Positions 47,601 through 58,500 of a DNA stretch of 64,000 bases are shown one piece after another. This DNA is from Onthophagus taurus. Lineage: Eukaryota; Arthropoda; Insecta; Coleoptera; Scarabaeidae. Below the pieces are notes generated by a model. That model was not told the origin of the DNA, did no database searches, and worked only from the letters and a program-made list of their open reading frames with translations. How positions within the stretch are numbered: position 1 is the first letter of the stretch; each line of letters starts with the position of its first letter. Location of the stretch: assembly GCF_036711975.1 (NCBI RefSeq), contig NC_091968.1, forward strand, positions 930,001-994,000, in the 5' to 3' direction. The position numbers and the translations under genes were made by a program.

Positions 47601-50600
47601 AAAATAGATAAATAAAAAAATAAGTTTAAATAGGGTTCAAAAAAAAGTGTCATTTTATTAACAACAGTTACCTGCCAAATTTCATTCTTCTAAATTCCTT
47701 CATAGTGGATTTATTAAATAAAAACAATTTTTTCCCCTAACTTTAGAGTGCTGTAACTCGGTGGGGAAGAGGTTTTGAACAAAAAGTTATATGAAAGACC
47801 CCCTTAATTTTTGCTGAAAAGTCACTCGTTGAAATCTTTCTCATCAATTTAGATACACCTGTATATAAAACCGTATGGGAGTCAGAAACAATCCCGAAAG
47901 ATTGGGAAGATAATATCATCTGACCAAGGCATAAAAAAGGAAGCTACTCGAACTGTGAAAATTACAGTCATATGCCTATCATCTACAAGTTACAAATTAT
48001 ACACAAAGATAACAGAAAAAATGTTAAGAAGAGTAGTGGAAAATAAACTAGAATATGAACAAGCAGCATACAGAAGATAACATACATGTAATCTGAAATG
48101 TCATTGAAAGGAAAATAGAGACTATACCTAATATTCTTGGACCTAAAAGCAACTAATGGTACCACAAACACTAATGGGGGCCATACACCATAGGGTATCA
48201 TGGTTTTAGCCTTACATGCATAACCGACAGGCAAACCCTAGCGTGTATATGATAAAACTGTGCAGTTATCGGCACATGTACATGCAACTAAGCAAATATC
48301 AAAATTGATATTTTCTACGCTCGGTTACGTTTGCGCGCATGCATAACCAGGCGTGTGTGGCGTCCGGCGAGCTTGCATCGCTTGCATGCACAGTCCTCAG
48401 ACTTCTCAGTTTATTGTCTGCGACGGTGAAAGGTCGTGCGCACGCACCTTCCCACTCGTATGAGACTTTAAGACACTCGTATATTCTTCCTGTAGCAAGA
48501 AATCTTAATGTTGCTGCTAGTTTCTCATGTGCTGATATATGTCTAGTATTATATGTATTGATCATGTCTTTGTATTAACGGAGTGATCAATGATAACAGT
48601 TACAAATAAAGATTTTCATCCATTCGTAAATAATTTTTGTAATCTGTTGGTGTAAATGTCAATTCATTTAACAAATTTACGTGAGAGAACTGCTTTCTTT
48701 TCAATAACCAGTGTTTACACCATTCCGAGCGAGCTCTTGTTCTTTTTCTATTCTGTAGAACAACTGTTATATTAGCTACCAGATCGTCGTCGTCCATTGT
48801 TAGTTTGGTATACCGTGCACAGTAGCGTAGATAACTGTCCTACATATACCGTCAAGTAGCTCCAACTGTCTTTAACTGAGAGTTTATGGCAAAACTGTAC
48901 AAGCAAACCCTAACGTGTATGTGTATAACGTGTACAATATGAAACTCAGTTCTCCACCAATATTCCACACTGAGTTTTAAAAAATGCTTCTCATACCAGA
49001 TAATGAGCTCCCTTCTGGTTGCGCATTGACAGAGTGTGGGTCTGCCGCCACCGCTAGGAGGCGCTATGCTGTTTTTCTGTTTGGGCAGCAGTGTTCGCAA
49101 TACCTGTAAATCTCTTAATAGTCACAGATCTTGCTTTTGCGTTTGAATGTTTTTGTAATCTTTTTGTTCTACCTAAATTTGTTCTTAATTTCTGGGGAAC
49201 CCTTTCGAGTACTGACATGGTATCCATAACGACTTGTTGTGGCCTTTGGTAGTATTCACCTAAGTATTATATGTTAAAACTCTTGTTTTGTTTATAGCTT
49301 TATACCGTTGCGCGTTGTCGCGATTCTTTTTTTTTATATTTAATACGCTATACTGTTTTTTTTCTCTTTATATACTTCATGGTGAGGTGGAAGAACAATA
49401 TATATTGAACCTCGCCATAAGATTGATCAGTTGTTTATTGGAAACCATTTTTAGTTGTTTATTCTGAAGTGTAGTACATTGTGATCAATAAATATTATTA
49501 TTATTATACCTGTCGGTTATACATGCAAGGGTAAAACCATCATGCAAACCCTAAGGTATGGCCTCCATAACAAAAATAATTGAAAACCTATACAAGAAAG
49601 TCAAGGGCATAGTGCAAATGAAGGGAGAAACATTAAAAGCTTTTGAAAAGAGCACGGGAATAATAAAACAAGGCGATAGCCTAAGCCCTTTGTTATTTAT
49701 AATATTAATGGATAGAGTGATAAAAAATACAAGAACAAGAACAAATAAATATCAAACAGTAGTAGGTTATAAAAGATGGAATCAGCAAAAATAGATAATT
49801 TACTATATGCTGACGACATAGTGTTGATAGCAGAGAACCATAAAAAGGCAAAGAAGTTGGTTGAAATATGGATAGAAGAAATTGAAAAGATGGGCCTAGA
49901 ATTGAACTTAAAATATGTAAAATCGTGATAATAAATAAAAAGGAAATAAGAAATTACCCAAAAGAAGATAAATAAAAGAATTATTTATTAAGGAACAAAA
50001 GATAGAAGAAGTATCACCATATGAGTACTTGGGCAGTATAATATCACAAGATGGAAGGATAGATTTAGACATAAATGCAAGAACAAGGAAAACAAACAAC
50101 ATATTATATCATACTCTAAACAGAACAATTTATGGGAAGAAGGAGATAGATAAAACGATAAAATTGAAAGTGTACAACTCAGTGGCAGTCCCAGTATTAA
50201 CATATGCCAGTGAATCATGGACATTCCAAGAAAAAGAAGAAAGAAAGATCACAGCAATGGAAATGAAATGTTTATACAGGGTGTTCCAGTGACTCGGGGC
50301 ATAAAATTAATCTCATATACTAGAGCAAAAATGATGACGATTCGTGAAAAAAAATTATTATAAAAGTCTTCAAATGGTCAAGATATGGGCCATCAAAGTT
50401 CAGAAATTTTAACACATTTTTCTAAATATTTTCAATACCATTTATGGTAGAGCGTTGAAATTTGGATTTGGTACAGGGTAAACAAATATCAAACAAAATC
50501 ATTGAACCAATTTTGACTTTGATCGGGCGGCGGCAACCATGCTATACAGGTGTCCCCAAAATTTGGTCAAAACTGTCTGGAGTGTTCTTCACGAGCAACA

Positions 50601-53434
50601 GCTTTATCCATTTCATTGTTACAAAGTTCAGGAAGTTCGACTGGCTGATTGTGATTACCCACTGCGACTGCAATATTGCCAAATAATGCAGCACAAAATC
50701 CAAATTGATGATCAGTTTTAAGAAAAAGTGCGTTTTACCCGAATCCACTTTTTCTAAAGATGGAATCATCAATTTGAGAAATTTACATAGTTGGGCAGAC
50801 GAAAATCCAAGATTTAAGAAAACTTGGAAATCACAATGGAGATTGGGCTGGTATTGTGAGCGATGTAATTATTGGAGCTGTTTTCTTGCCATCAAGGCTG
50901 GATGGACATACATAGAGGCGACATTTAGAGGAATTAGATGATTTTTTAGATGACGTTCCTTTAAATACAAGGCAAGCAATGTGGTATATGCATGATGGTG
51001 CTCCTGCGCATAGCACACAGGCTGTCCAAGAATTTCTGAAGGACCGTTTTCCGGGACGGTGGATTGGACGAGGAGTAGGTGCACCGATAAGTTGGCTCCC
51101 CCGATCGCCGGATCTTACATCTGTAGATTTTATGGGGACGCGTTAAATCGCTAGTTTACTGCGTTGAAATAACTTCAGTTGATCAACTGAGGTTGCGAAT
51201 TTTTGATTCATTTGATCAACTTCGAACTGTGATCAATGTTCTCCGCAGAGTGCGCTTTAATTTAAAACGGCGATGCATTGATGCCGGCGGGAGTGTTTTT
51301 GAACATCTGCTTTAGTATTTTTTTGTTCTTTTTTATTTATTACTATTTGTTTATAATTTTATTGTTCTTGTTAACATTTTTGTTATGTTCTTGTTTGTTG
51401 TAACCGTGAAAATTAAATTTATGGTTTTGAAAATTACATTCTTTTATTCAACTAAAATAAATTAACACTGGATTTAACTAAGTCTGCACTTAGAAATTTA
51501 TGCAAATAATAGTTATTAGCTCAGTTTGTTTTTCAATTGTCATCGCCAACTCAGATCTTGCGGAATATGTTTCCTTTTTTTCAAAGCTTAATAGTTTCGC
51601 GTATAACTCGAAAACGGTCAATGTTATCAAAATTTTCAGAGAGTGATAAAAGTTTCTAAAATAAATTTTCTATTAAAATGTACAAAAATAAATGTAGGAT
51701 TACGAGCGAACAAAAAAGTTCTGAACAAACAAATTTTAGGGACACCTCTATAACATGGTTGTCGCCGCCCGATCAAAGTCAAAATTGGTTCAATGATTTT
51801 GCTTGATATTTGTTTACCCTGTACCAAATTTCAACGCTCTACCATAAATGGTATTGAAAATATTTAGAAAAATGTGTTAAAAATTCTGAACTTTGATGGC
51901 CCATATCTTGGCCATTTGAAGACTTTTATAATAATTTTTTTTCACGAATCGTCATCATTTTTGCTCTAGTATATGAGGTTAATTTTATGCCCCGAGTCAC
52001 TGGAACACCTGTAGAAAATAGTGGGGAAGACGAAATGGGATAGGATAAGGAATGAGGAAATAAGACTGAGAGTGGATCAAGAGGAGATAATCAGCAAAAT
52101 AGAGAGAAAGCAACTAAACTGGTACGCCCATATTAAGAAAAAGGTATTTGAAGCAAAGAATAAGGATAAGAAAAAGAGAGGAAGACCTAGCAAGAAGTGA
52201 GAGGATTAGGAGAAGAACAAGAAGATAAAAAAAAGTATTACTGGTCCCAATTTCTCAGAAGCTTTAGCTTTCCAAATGCGAATATTCATTTCATCTGATC
52301 CACTCAACACAAATTTATTATCCAAAGTCCATTGAACGCTTGTTAATCTTTGCATTCGTTTTGTGTGATAAACATCTCTTGAGTGTCCTTTATCAGCCTC
52401 GAAAATCCGTATGGTTTTATCATAACTTCCGGTAACAAATTCTTTACCAGTTGGGGAATAATCAACATCAATTACTGCAGAAACATGATCCATATGAATA
52501 TTTATTGGCTGTTTTAAATTTCTTGTGTCAAAAGTGTATAAACTGAAAATGAAATAAAATTATTTTTATTAATTAAGTATAGGTTAAAAATAAATTAATT
52601 ACTTATAATCTTCATTAGCACAAGTAAAAATATAAGCCTCCATCGGATTCCAAGCAACTTTATTTGTCCGTAATTTCAAAATAACCTTCCTCATAACCCC
52701 ACTTTCCCTGGTATCATATAAAATTACACTTCGATCACTTGCACAAGCTGATAAAACGTTCGTTTCAACCGGACTAAACGCTACATGATGTAAACTATCA
52801 ACGCCCCACTTAAATGTTTTAACAGCCTCATTACGGGTTTCCTCCCATAATTGGCAAATTTCCCCACAAGTTGCAAATTTAGCTTCTTTATAATTCCTTG
52901 CAATACTCGTCAACACATACTTATTAATAATCGTATTAACAGGCAAGTTTTTATCGTAATCATGGGAAAGATCGGAATTCCAAAATTTAATTGTTTTATC
53001 ATCACCGATACTTAAAAATAAATCGCCACTACAAGTATAAGTGAGATCACGAATAACACCTTCGTGAGCGACAAAATTACGCAGACAAACTCGTTGAGCT
53101 AAATCCCAAATTCTCACTTCACCATCGTAAGCGCCCGAGATTAAAAATGAAAGGCGTTTTGTGTGTTTTGCTAATGAAGAGATTGCGTCTCTGTGTCCGT
53201 CTAAACTTCCTATGAATGGTTTTGCGAATACTCGTTCCAATTTAACAGCGTTTAAAGCACGGACGTATTCTCTAGCTGCTTCGAAATGGTGCAAATTTGG
53301 ATCATAATTTCGAGGGGCTACAAAAAAAAATTTATTATATAAAAAGATAGGTGTATTAATTTACCTTTATGAATATCCTTTTTTGTTTCACGTAAATATT
53401 CGTCGGGGTTTCGACTAATTACTTTAACTTTCAT
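44648..53434 (-). CDS. DCAF13: DDB1- and CUL4-associated factor 13 (Sof1 orthologue), 445 aa
   Basis: Exons 53434-53365, 53317-52603, 52542-52242 and 44899-44648 (all GT..AG) total 1,338 nt, giving 445 residues, the length I know for human DCAF13. It begins MKVKVISRNPDEYLRETKKD. WD repeats fill residues about 60-360 (for example GAYDGEVRIWDL, GDDKTIKFWN, GSYDKTIRIFEAD, SGSDEMNIRIWKA). The C-terminal Sof1 domain has FASHPQIKRIKRHRHVPK and ERKKHVVSEVE. It acts in the nucleolus in the small-subunit processome (18S rRNA maturation) and as a CUL4 substrate receptor. Joining SEKLGP to LKPREKRAL needs removal of a 7,342-bp intron made of transposons. The 5' end is head-to-head with the ankyrin gene. 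Confidence 0.95.
46134..46557. mobile_element. Foldback MITE, arms about 170 bp
   Basis: GAACGTTCGTGACATTTCTT.. near 46134 is mirrored by ..GGAATGTTATGAACGTT near 46557. The arms match through ACTTTATAAAATTATACGTG and meet around a roughly 70-base centre. It interrupts LINE sequence. Confidence 0.8.
47309..47813. mobile_element. Foldback MITE with AATTAAGGG ends
   Basis: TTTCATATAACTTTTTGTTC near 47322 is repeated in inverse near 47800, with flanking AATTAAGG / CCTTAATT. Inner similarity (CTAACAA/TTGTTAG near 47400 and 47530) suggests older pairing. Non-coding. Confidence 0.75.
48176..49568. mobile_element. 1.4-kb TIR element containing a LINE 3' end
   Basis: The ends GGGGGCCATACACCATAGGG and the inverse ..CCCTAAGGTATGGCCTCC share about 65 bases (TAACCGACAGG at their inner edge). 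Inside, a sequence ending ATCAATAAATATTATTATTATTAT (about 49480-49506) is a LINE 3' tail. The interior around 48300-48500 is GC-richer than its surroundings. No transposase frame is supported. Confidence 0.7.
50277..52011 (+). mobile_element. Mariner-type element with about 290-bp TIRs and a dead transposase
   Basis: CAGGGTGTTCCAGTGACTCG at 50277 is mirrored at 52011 with TA on both sides; the arms stay similar to about 50570 and 51720. The interior (50700-51315) holds transposase pieces: TFSKDGIINLRNLHSWADEN, then AMWYMHDGAPAHSTQAVQEF (second catalytic Asp) and RSPDLTSVDF (third), separated by frameshifts. Confidence 0.85.
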
Positions 53435-53727
53435 TGTTTAATCCACGTTTTAGAAATCTAACCTCAAAATGATGTATGTCAAAATAACATAACCTAAAAA
53501 TTGAATTTAAAATAAATTGCATGATTAATTAATTAATAAAAGATTGTATATTAATAAAAAATTATTTAAAATTTATTTTTGGTGTAATAATTAGACTAAT
53601 TTTATTTATTTAAAATAATAATTTTTTTAGCAAGTACTACCGATTACCGATAGATGGAGCTGTTCGATCTGTCACTGTTCACCCTGTTCACTGTCAATGA
53701 AAATTCGTAAATTAATTCTGTTTTAGT
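53435..53727. promoter_or_regulatory. Shared head-to-head promoter region of DCAF13 and the ankyrin gene
   Basis: Only 293 bases separate the two divergent start codons. It must hold both 5' UTRs and core promoters, so a bidirectional promoter is likely. It is AT-rich; no clear TATA box can be assigned. Confidence 0.6.
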
Positions 53728-54429
53728 ATGGAAAATTGGGTTAATAAGGAAGAGGAGGATACAAAACCTATATTTGAGATCACCGACAACGACTCACTTT
53801 CAAATTATAACAATAAAAAATGGTTACCGGAAGTTTTACAAGATGGTTCAAGAAAAAGTGCTTTTCAACCATACAAAAATATCGGTTCAGTATTAACAAA
53901 TCTCCAAAGGGGGAACGTACCCGCTGAAACACCCATTCCCCAACCGACGGATATAAATTTTCACACACGAGCAGGACAAGGTGAAATCACCCAACAAGAC
54001 ATCGACAGTGAACAATCCGTTGATATTTGCGATTCAAACGGTTTAACAGCTTTACATTGGGCCTCCGCATACGGACAGCTCCCCACAGTACAATTATTAC
54101 TTAATAATAAAGCTGAAGTAGATAGGAAAGGACCTAAAAGTGAAACCGCGTTGTTATTAGCTGCGGAAGGTGGACATATCGATATAATTAGGTTATTATT
54201 AAAAAATGGTGCCGCCGTTAACCACGTTGATGATACAGGATGTTCCGCTTTGATGTATGCGGCAGCTGGGAATCATGCGCATTCATGTAATGAGTTGTTT
54301 TTATATGGAGCTGATTTAAATATGACTAATTTTAATAATGAGACTGCATTTAGTTTAGCAGTTGATTATAAAAGTCATTTGGCTCAATCTGTTATTGAAA
54401 ATTTTATTGTTTCTTTATTAGAAATGTAG
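53728..54429 (+). CDS. RFXANK/ANKRA2-like ankyrin repeat protein, 233 aa
   Basis: Single-exon frame as seen. The N-terminal half is acidic and unstructured, with TNLQRGNVPAETP (RFXANK has a similar TNRQRGN segment). Ankyrin repeats start near residue 98: NGLTALHWASAYGQLPTVQL, SETALLLAAEGGHIDIIRLL, GCSALMYAAAGNHAHSCNEL and NETAFSLAVDYKSHLAQ, ending SVIENFIVSLLEM (VIENHILKL in RFXANK). In vertebrates RFXANK is part of the RFX5 complex on MHC-II promoters and ANKRA2 binds PxLPxI peptides of HDACs and megalin; the insect protein likely keeps peptide binding. The length fits the family. Confidence 0.8.
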   Translation: MENWVNKEEEDTKPIFEITDNDSLSNYNNKKWLPEVLQDGSRKSAFQPYKNIGSVLTNLQRGNVPAETPIPQPTDINFHTRAGQGEITQQDIDSEQSVDICDSNGLTALHWASAYGQLPTVQLLLNNKAEVDRKGPKSETALLLAAEGGHIDIIRLLLKNGAAVNHVDDTGCSALMYAAAGNHAHSCNELFLYGADLNMTNFNNETAFSLAVDYKSHLAQSVIENFIVSLLEM

Positions 54430-55596
54430 AAATACCTTTAAAATGTGATAATGAGAGTTAGGTTATTTTAAAATACAAGAAGGGATAATTAAAAAGACAT
54501 TTTTAAACTAAAATTTATTAATACGTGAAATAAATAAGTCGATTTTAAAAGATACAAGATTTTTGTATTTAAAACAATTCCGATTCCTTCTTTAAATCCA
54601 CTTGTATTTATTTATTTTTTTACCGTACATCTTGCAGCTTTATATATATTTTTTAAGTTCTTTTGGGAGGGTTTAGGGGAGACATCGCTTATTATTATCG
54701 TTTCATTTTTATTTTAATATGTATTTCGTTGGCGAACAAACATTGGACAAGTATAGGTTTACGCTGTAACTATATTATTGTAAATATTGGGTTAGATTCT
54801 TTTTAAAAAATCATTTTGGAATATTCAGCGTGCTTTTAGGGATGTTTTACAAGTAGCTGGAAATTATATTTCAATTTAATTTCAATTTTTAATAGTTGGA
54901 GTAATTAATAAGTATTTCACTCCAAATATTTAAAAAATAACCAAGATACAATTAATGACTAGTAGATAAAAAAGAATGAAGAGATAAAAGGGGTTAATAA
55001 TTTTTAACATCAACAAATTGTGCAAAAAAAATTCTTTTTGTTGTTAAAAAGACTAGGAATTCTTTTAACAAACAATAGATTAAGTTAAATTAGGTCTATT
55101 TATTCATTAAATTAGAGTCTATTCGTTCTCATTTGATGTAAATATCAATCGAGAACAAATAGAGTAGGAAATGATTCTTATAAATCTAAAAGAAACTTTA
55201 AACAACAAAGTTTGCAAGCGATTATTTTTACATCTCACGTTATTTATTCACTTTTTAGGGGGAAAAGCTTTTTACCACATCGTTTTTGTTCTCTCTCATT
55301 TTTATACATTGTTTTTTTAATATAAAAGTCTTTCTCTTACATCTACCGATAGCGACAACGACATACGCAATAACTTAACCGAAAAAAAATTATCCTTAAT
55401 AAAAAAAAATCGTGGAATTCTTATTGAAATGTATCACAAATTACACAGCAACTGCGTCTTTTAGACTGTTTCTTATTCCTTATTATCTTTTTTAATTTCT
55501 TTAGCATGCACTGAAAAATCTCAATCACTTTTTGTTTTTTGTTTAAAGACACTGTTCCTCGACTAGGTTTTTTTCATTTATATAACTTTAACTTTA
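54430..55596. other. Convergent intergenic region
   Basis: It holds the 3' UTR of the ankyrin gene and of the minus-strand SH2 gene. There is no further coding sequence or repeat that I can support. Confidence 0.5.
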
Positions 55597-58500
55597 TTAA
55601 ACGTTTAAATCCGCCATCATTTTACGAAAATCGGCCAATGTGTTGTAATCGGGGTCCAAATCGATGTCGGCGAAATCCCGTTTGGAGTCCGATTTTACAA
55701 AACTCGGGTTGTAACGGCTTAATGAGAGTGGACAAGGAAGTAATTCGGGCATCACTGAATGATGTGTTATTAATGACGTTAATGTTGCGAATTCTTTTGT
55801 AAATCCCTAAAAATAATCAAAACATTAATTTTTATTATAGGATATTTGAAATAAAATATTGAAATGAGTTCAAATATGCAAGAATTGATAAAGTGATGCA
55901 AATCACGCCAGAAGGAGCGATATCAGACTCAATAGATGAATCGGTAAGTTCAGATAACTTAAAATTTGATAGTACAAGTTTTAAAACTAATTTAGTATCT
56001 TTTTAGAGAAGGAGAAGGGAAAAAGGGAAGAGAGAGACCCAGAACGAAGGAGCTGGGCAATCAGGACCACGATTCGGTAGAGGGAAAAGAACATTGAGGA
56101 AGCATTTTAATAAACAAGAAATTAAGAATACCCACTTTCAATTTGAACTCATTTGAAATAGTGTTAATCGATATTAGAAATCTTTTAAGAATCCTTACAT
56201 TTTAATCTAATTACACTAATTTACAAGAAAAATCTCGAAGACTGTGATATTTTTTTATAACGTAGATTCTGAAACTGTTTTCAGGTTTTCTCCATCACGT
56301 CCAGTTTTCGAGATATCCCCAAAAATGTGGAAAATCATGAATTAAAAAACAAAGTGTTCTTTTGTAGCTATATGGACATGAAAGTAGAGATTCAGATTCT
56401 AACATTTTTGTTTCATACAGCCTAAAACAACTCAACAAAATCAGATTTGTTGGCATTTTTTTTCGATTAATCGCATCGTAACAAAAATAAAGTATACAGT
56501 GTGTCCCTGGATAGGTGAAACGACTCTTATAAAAGGTAAAATTTTTTCGATATTAATTGTCATCTTTTGGGGTTTAGCCCTGCTTGATTAACGACTAATT
56601 TTGAACATATTATCAATTATTAAAAAACAAGTGAGCCTTGACAGTGAAAGAAAAACTCTTTTTGTGGCAGGTAAAGTACCTTTTCTGTTTACAGTACGTG
56701 AAAGTGTTACTAAGAAGTTTTGTTCAGAATGAAAAACTATGGGCATATGCAAATTTTCGGATTGATCGGCCTACTTTGTAAAAATCCATATCAAACAATT
56801 TTATTTCTAACAAAGACTGCAATGGAAAAACAAAATTGCTTTCCTGTCACTGTTAGTCTCTCAAACTGTAATTTAGTAAACTTAAAGTGTTTTTTAAACA
56901 GAATGTTAACATTACAGGAAAAAGTTTACGTGATTCAGTGTTATGGAACCGGGAAAAAACCGATTATTGCTTTATTTAGTGAAAAATTTCCAAATACTGC
57001 AATTAAAAGAAGTACTTGTTGGCGTTTAATCAAAAGATTTCTTACAGCAGGAAGTATTCACTCTAAGAAAAAAAAATTATGATGAAACTGATTAACTATG
57101 ATCAACTGTTTTCCTTTGTGGGCGAACACACACTTAATTTCTTGTGAACATTTTCAGAACGGTTTGTTTATTTCTCCCTAATAATCTGAATCTCAAAACA
57201 AAAAGTCGTAATAAGGTACTGTTGACGAAAATAATAAACAATAGGTCTTATCAAAGTAGGCTGATGAAAATTTGCATATGGCCATAACTTTTCATTCTGA
57301 ATAAAATTTCTTAGTAACATTTTACCATACTGTAAACAGAAAAGGTACTTTACCTGACACACAAGAAGTTTTAGCTTCAGTATCAACACTCACTTGTTTT
57401 TTAAAATTTGAAAATATGTTCAAAATTAGTCTTTAATCAAGCAGGCCTGAACCCCAAAAGATGACAGTTAATATCGAAAAAAATTTACATTTTATAAGAG
57501 TCGTTTCACCTATCCGGGGACACACTGTATATAAACAAAAAAGTTAGCTATTCTATCCTGCAGAACATTTAATTCTTTAAATATCGAAGCATTAGACATC
57601 ATGGTCGAACATATTTTACCGGAGATATCGTTAATTTACAAGAATCGTGCAAAATTTCATTTTTTGCCATTTTGAAACTGCATTGTTCAAACATTATTAT
57701 GAACAATTTTTTTTAATAAAGGGATGTTTTAACTCTTTCAGGCACTAAGTATAAACATTAAATTCACTGAAATCAATATTATTTTTTAAATACAACAAAC
57801 AATAACATTCTTGGAAAAAATTCACTTCTTTATGTATTTGAACCTTGTACCTTAAACAGTCTTTGAATATTTTTTTAGTATAAAAGGAGAATATATTGTC
57901 ATAATATTTAGTTCTTCTTGAGAATCTTCAGTGATCTTTCGTTTAAGAAAATAACAAAGTATTGTAGAAGTTTTGTTGATAATGGGTAGCAGCAGTAGAA
58001 GTTTTGGATGCAAGAATAGTCCTGATTTGCGGACAATACATTATTACAACTGTTATAAAACAGGCGTTTTCTCATTATTTTGGGTTTGCTTTGACGAATT
58101 TAGACAAGCCATGGACTTTGAATTGATGGATGGCGGGTGCATCTACGAATTTATAGTTTGGTATTCCAATGTTATGGTCACAGATATCAGATTATTCCGA
58201 CTGCTGTTTCCGTAATATAAACCTAGATAGTATCTAATGTACGGTCAGCCATACAGCCGATTCCGCACAGCGAAACGTTACCAAGACCAAATCCAACTAA
58301 TGGAATCCAGTGAACATGATCAGAGTAAAGGGAAGAGTGAAGATATGCCATCTAGCAGCGACTATGAACGAAAGAGCAAGGTATTTGTTATTGTAATAAC
58401 GTGCGGAGACTGTTTGATGAATTCAAAATAGATCAATGACCAAGTGAATAGCGTCTTTTTATCGATAGGTCTAAAAACAGTCTTAAAGCAGCTTTACTTG

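Larger units (their letters stand above)
44905..52235 (+). mobile_element. RTE/craniofacial-development-protein-2-like LINE, interrupted by four insertions
   Basis: Collinear broken frames on the plus strand: endonuclease region (45360-45700, with RNGQRMLEFCQINDLLIENT), linker (46600-47300, with MEELREAMMKLKTDKV), RT pieces (47860-48170; 49558-49794, with GIIKQGDSLSPLLF; about 49790-49925, with NLLYADDIVLIAEN) and C-terminal region (50029-50292, with YASESW; 52012-52200, with LNWYAHIKKKV). Many stops, so it is dead. It ends in AAAAAAAA about 10 bases from the splice donor of DCAF13 exon 3 and fills nearly all of that intron. Confidence 0.75.

Noticed and set aside
55539-55802. Plus-strand frame MFKDTVPRLGF as a gene
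   Set aside because: It is antisense to the final SH2 exon, whose minus-strand translation is clearly conserved.
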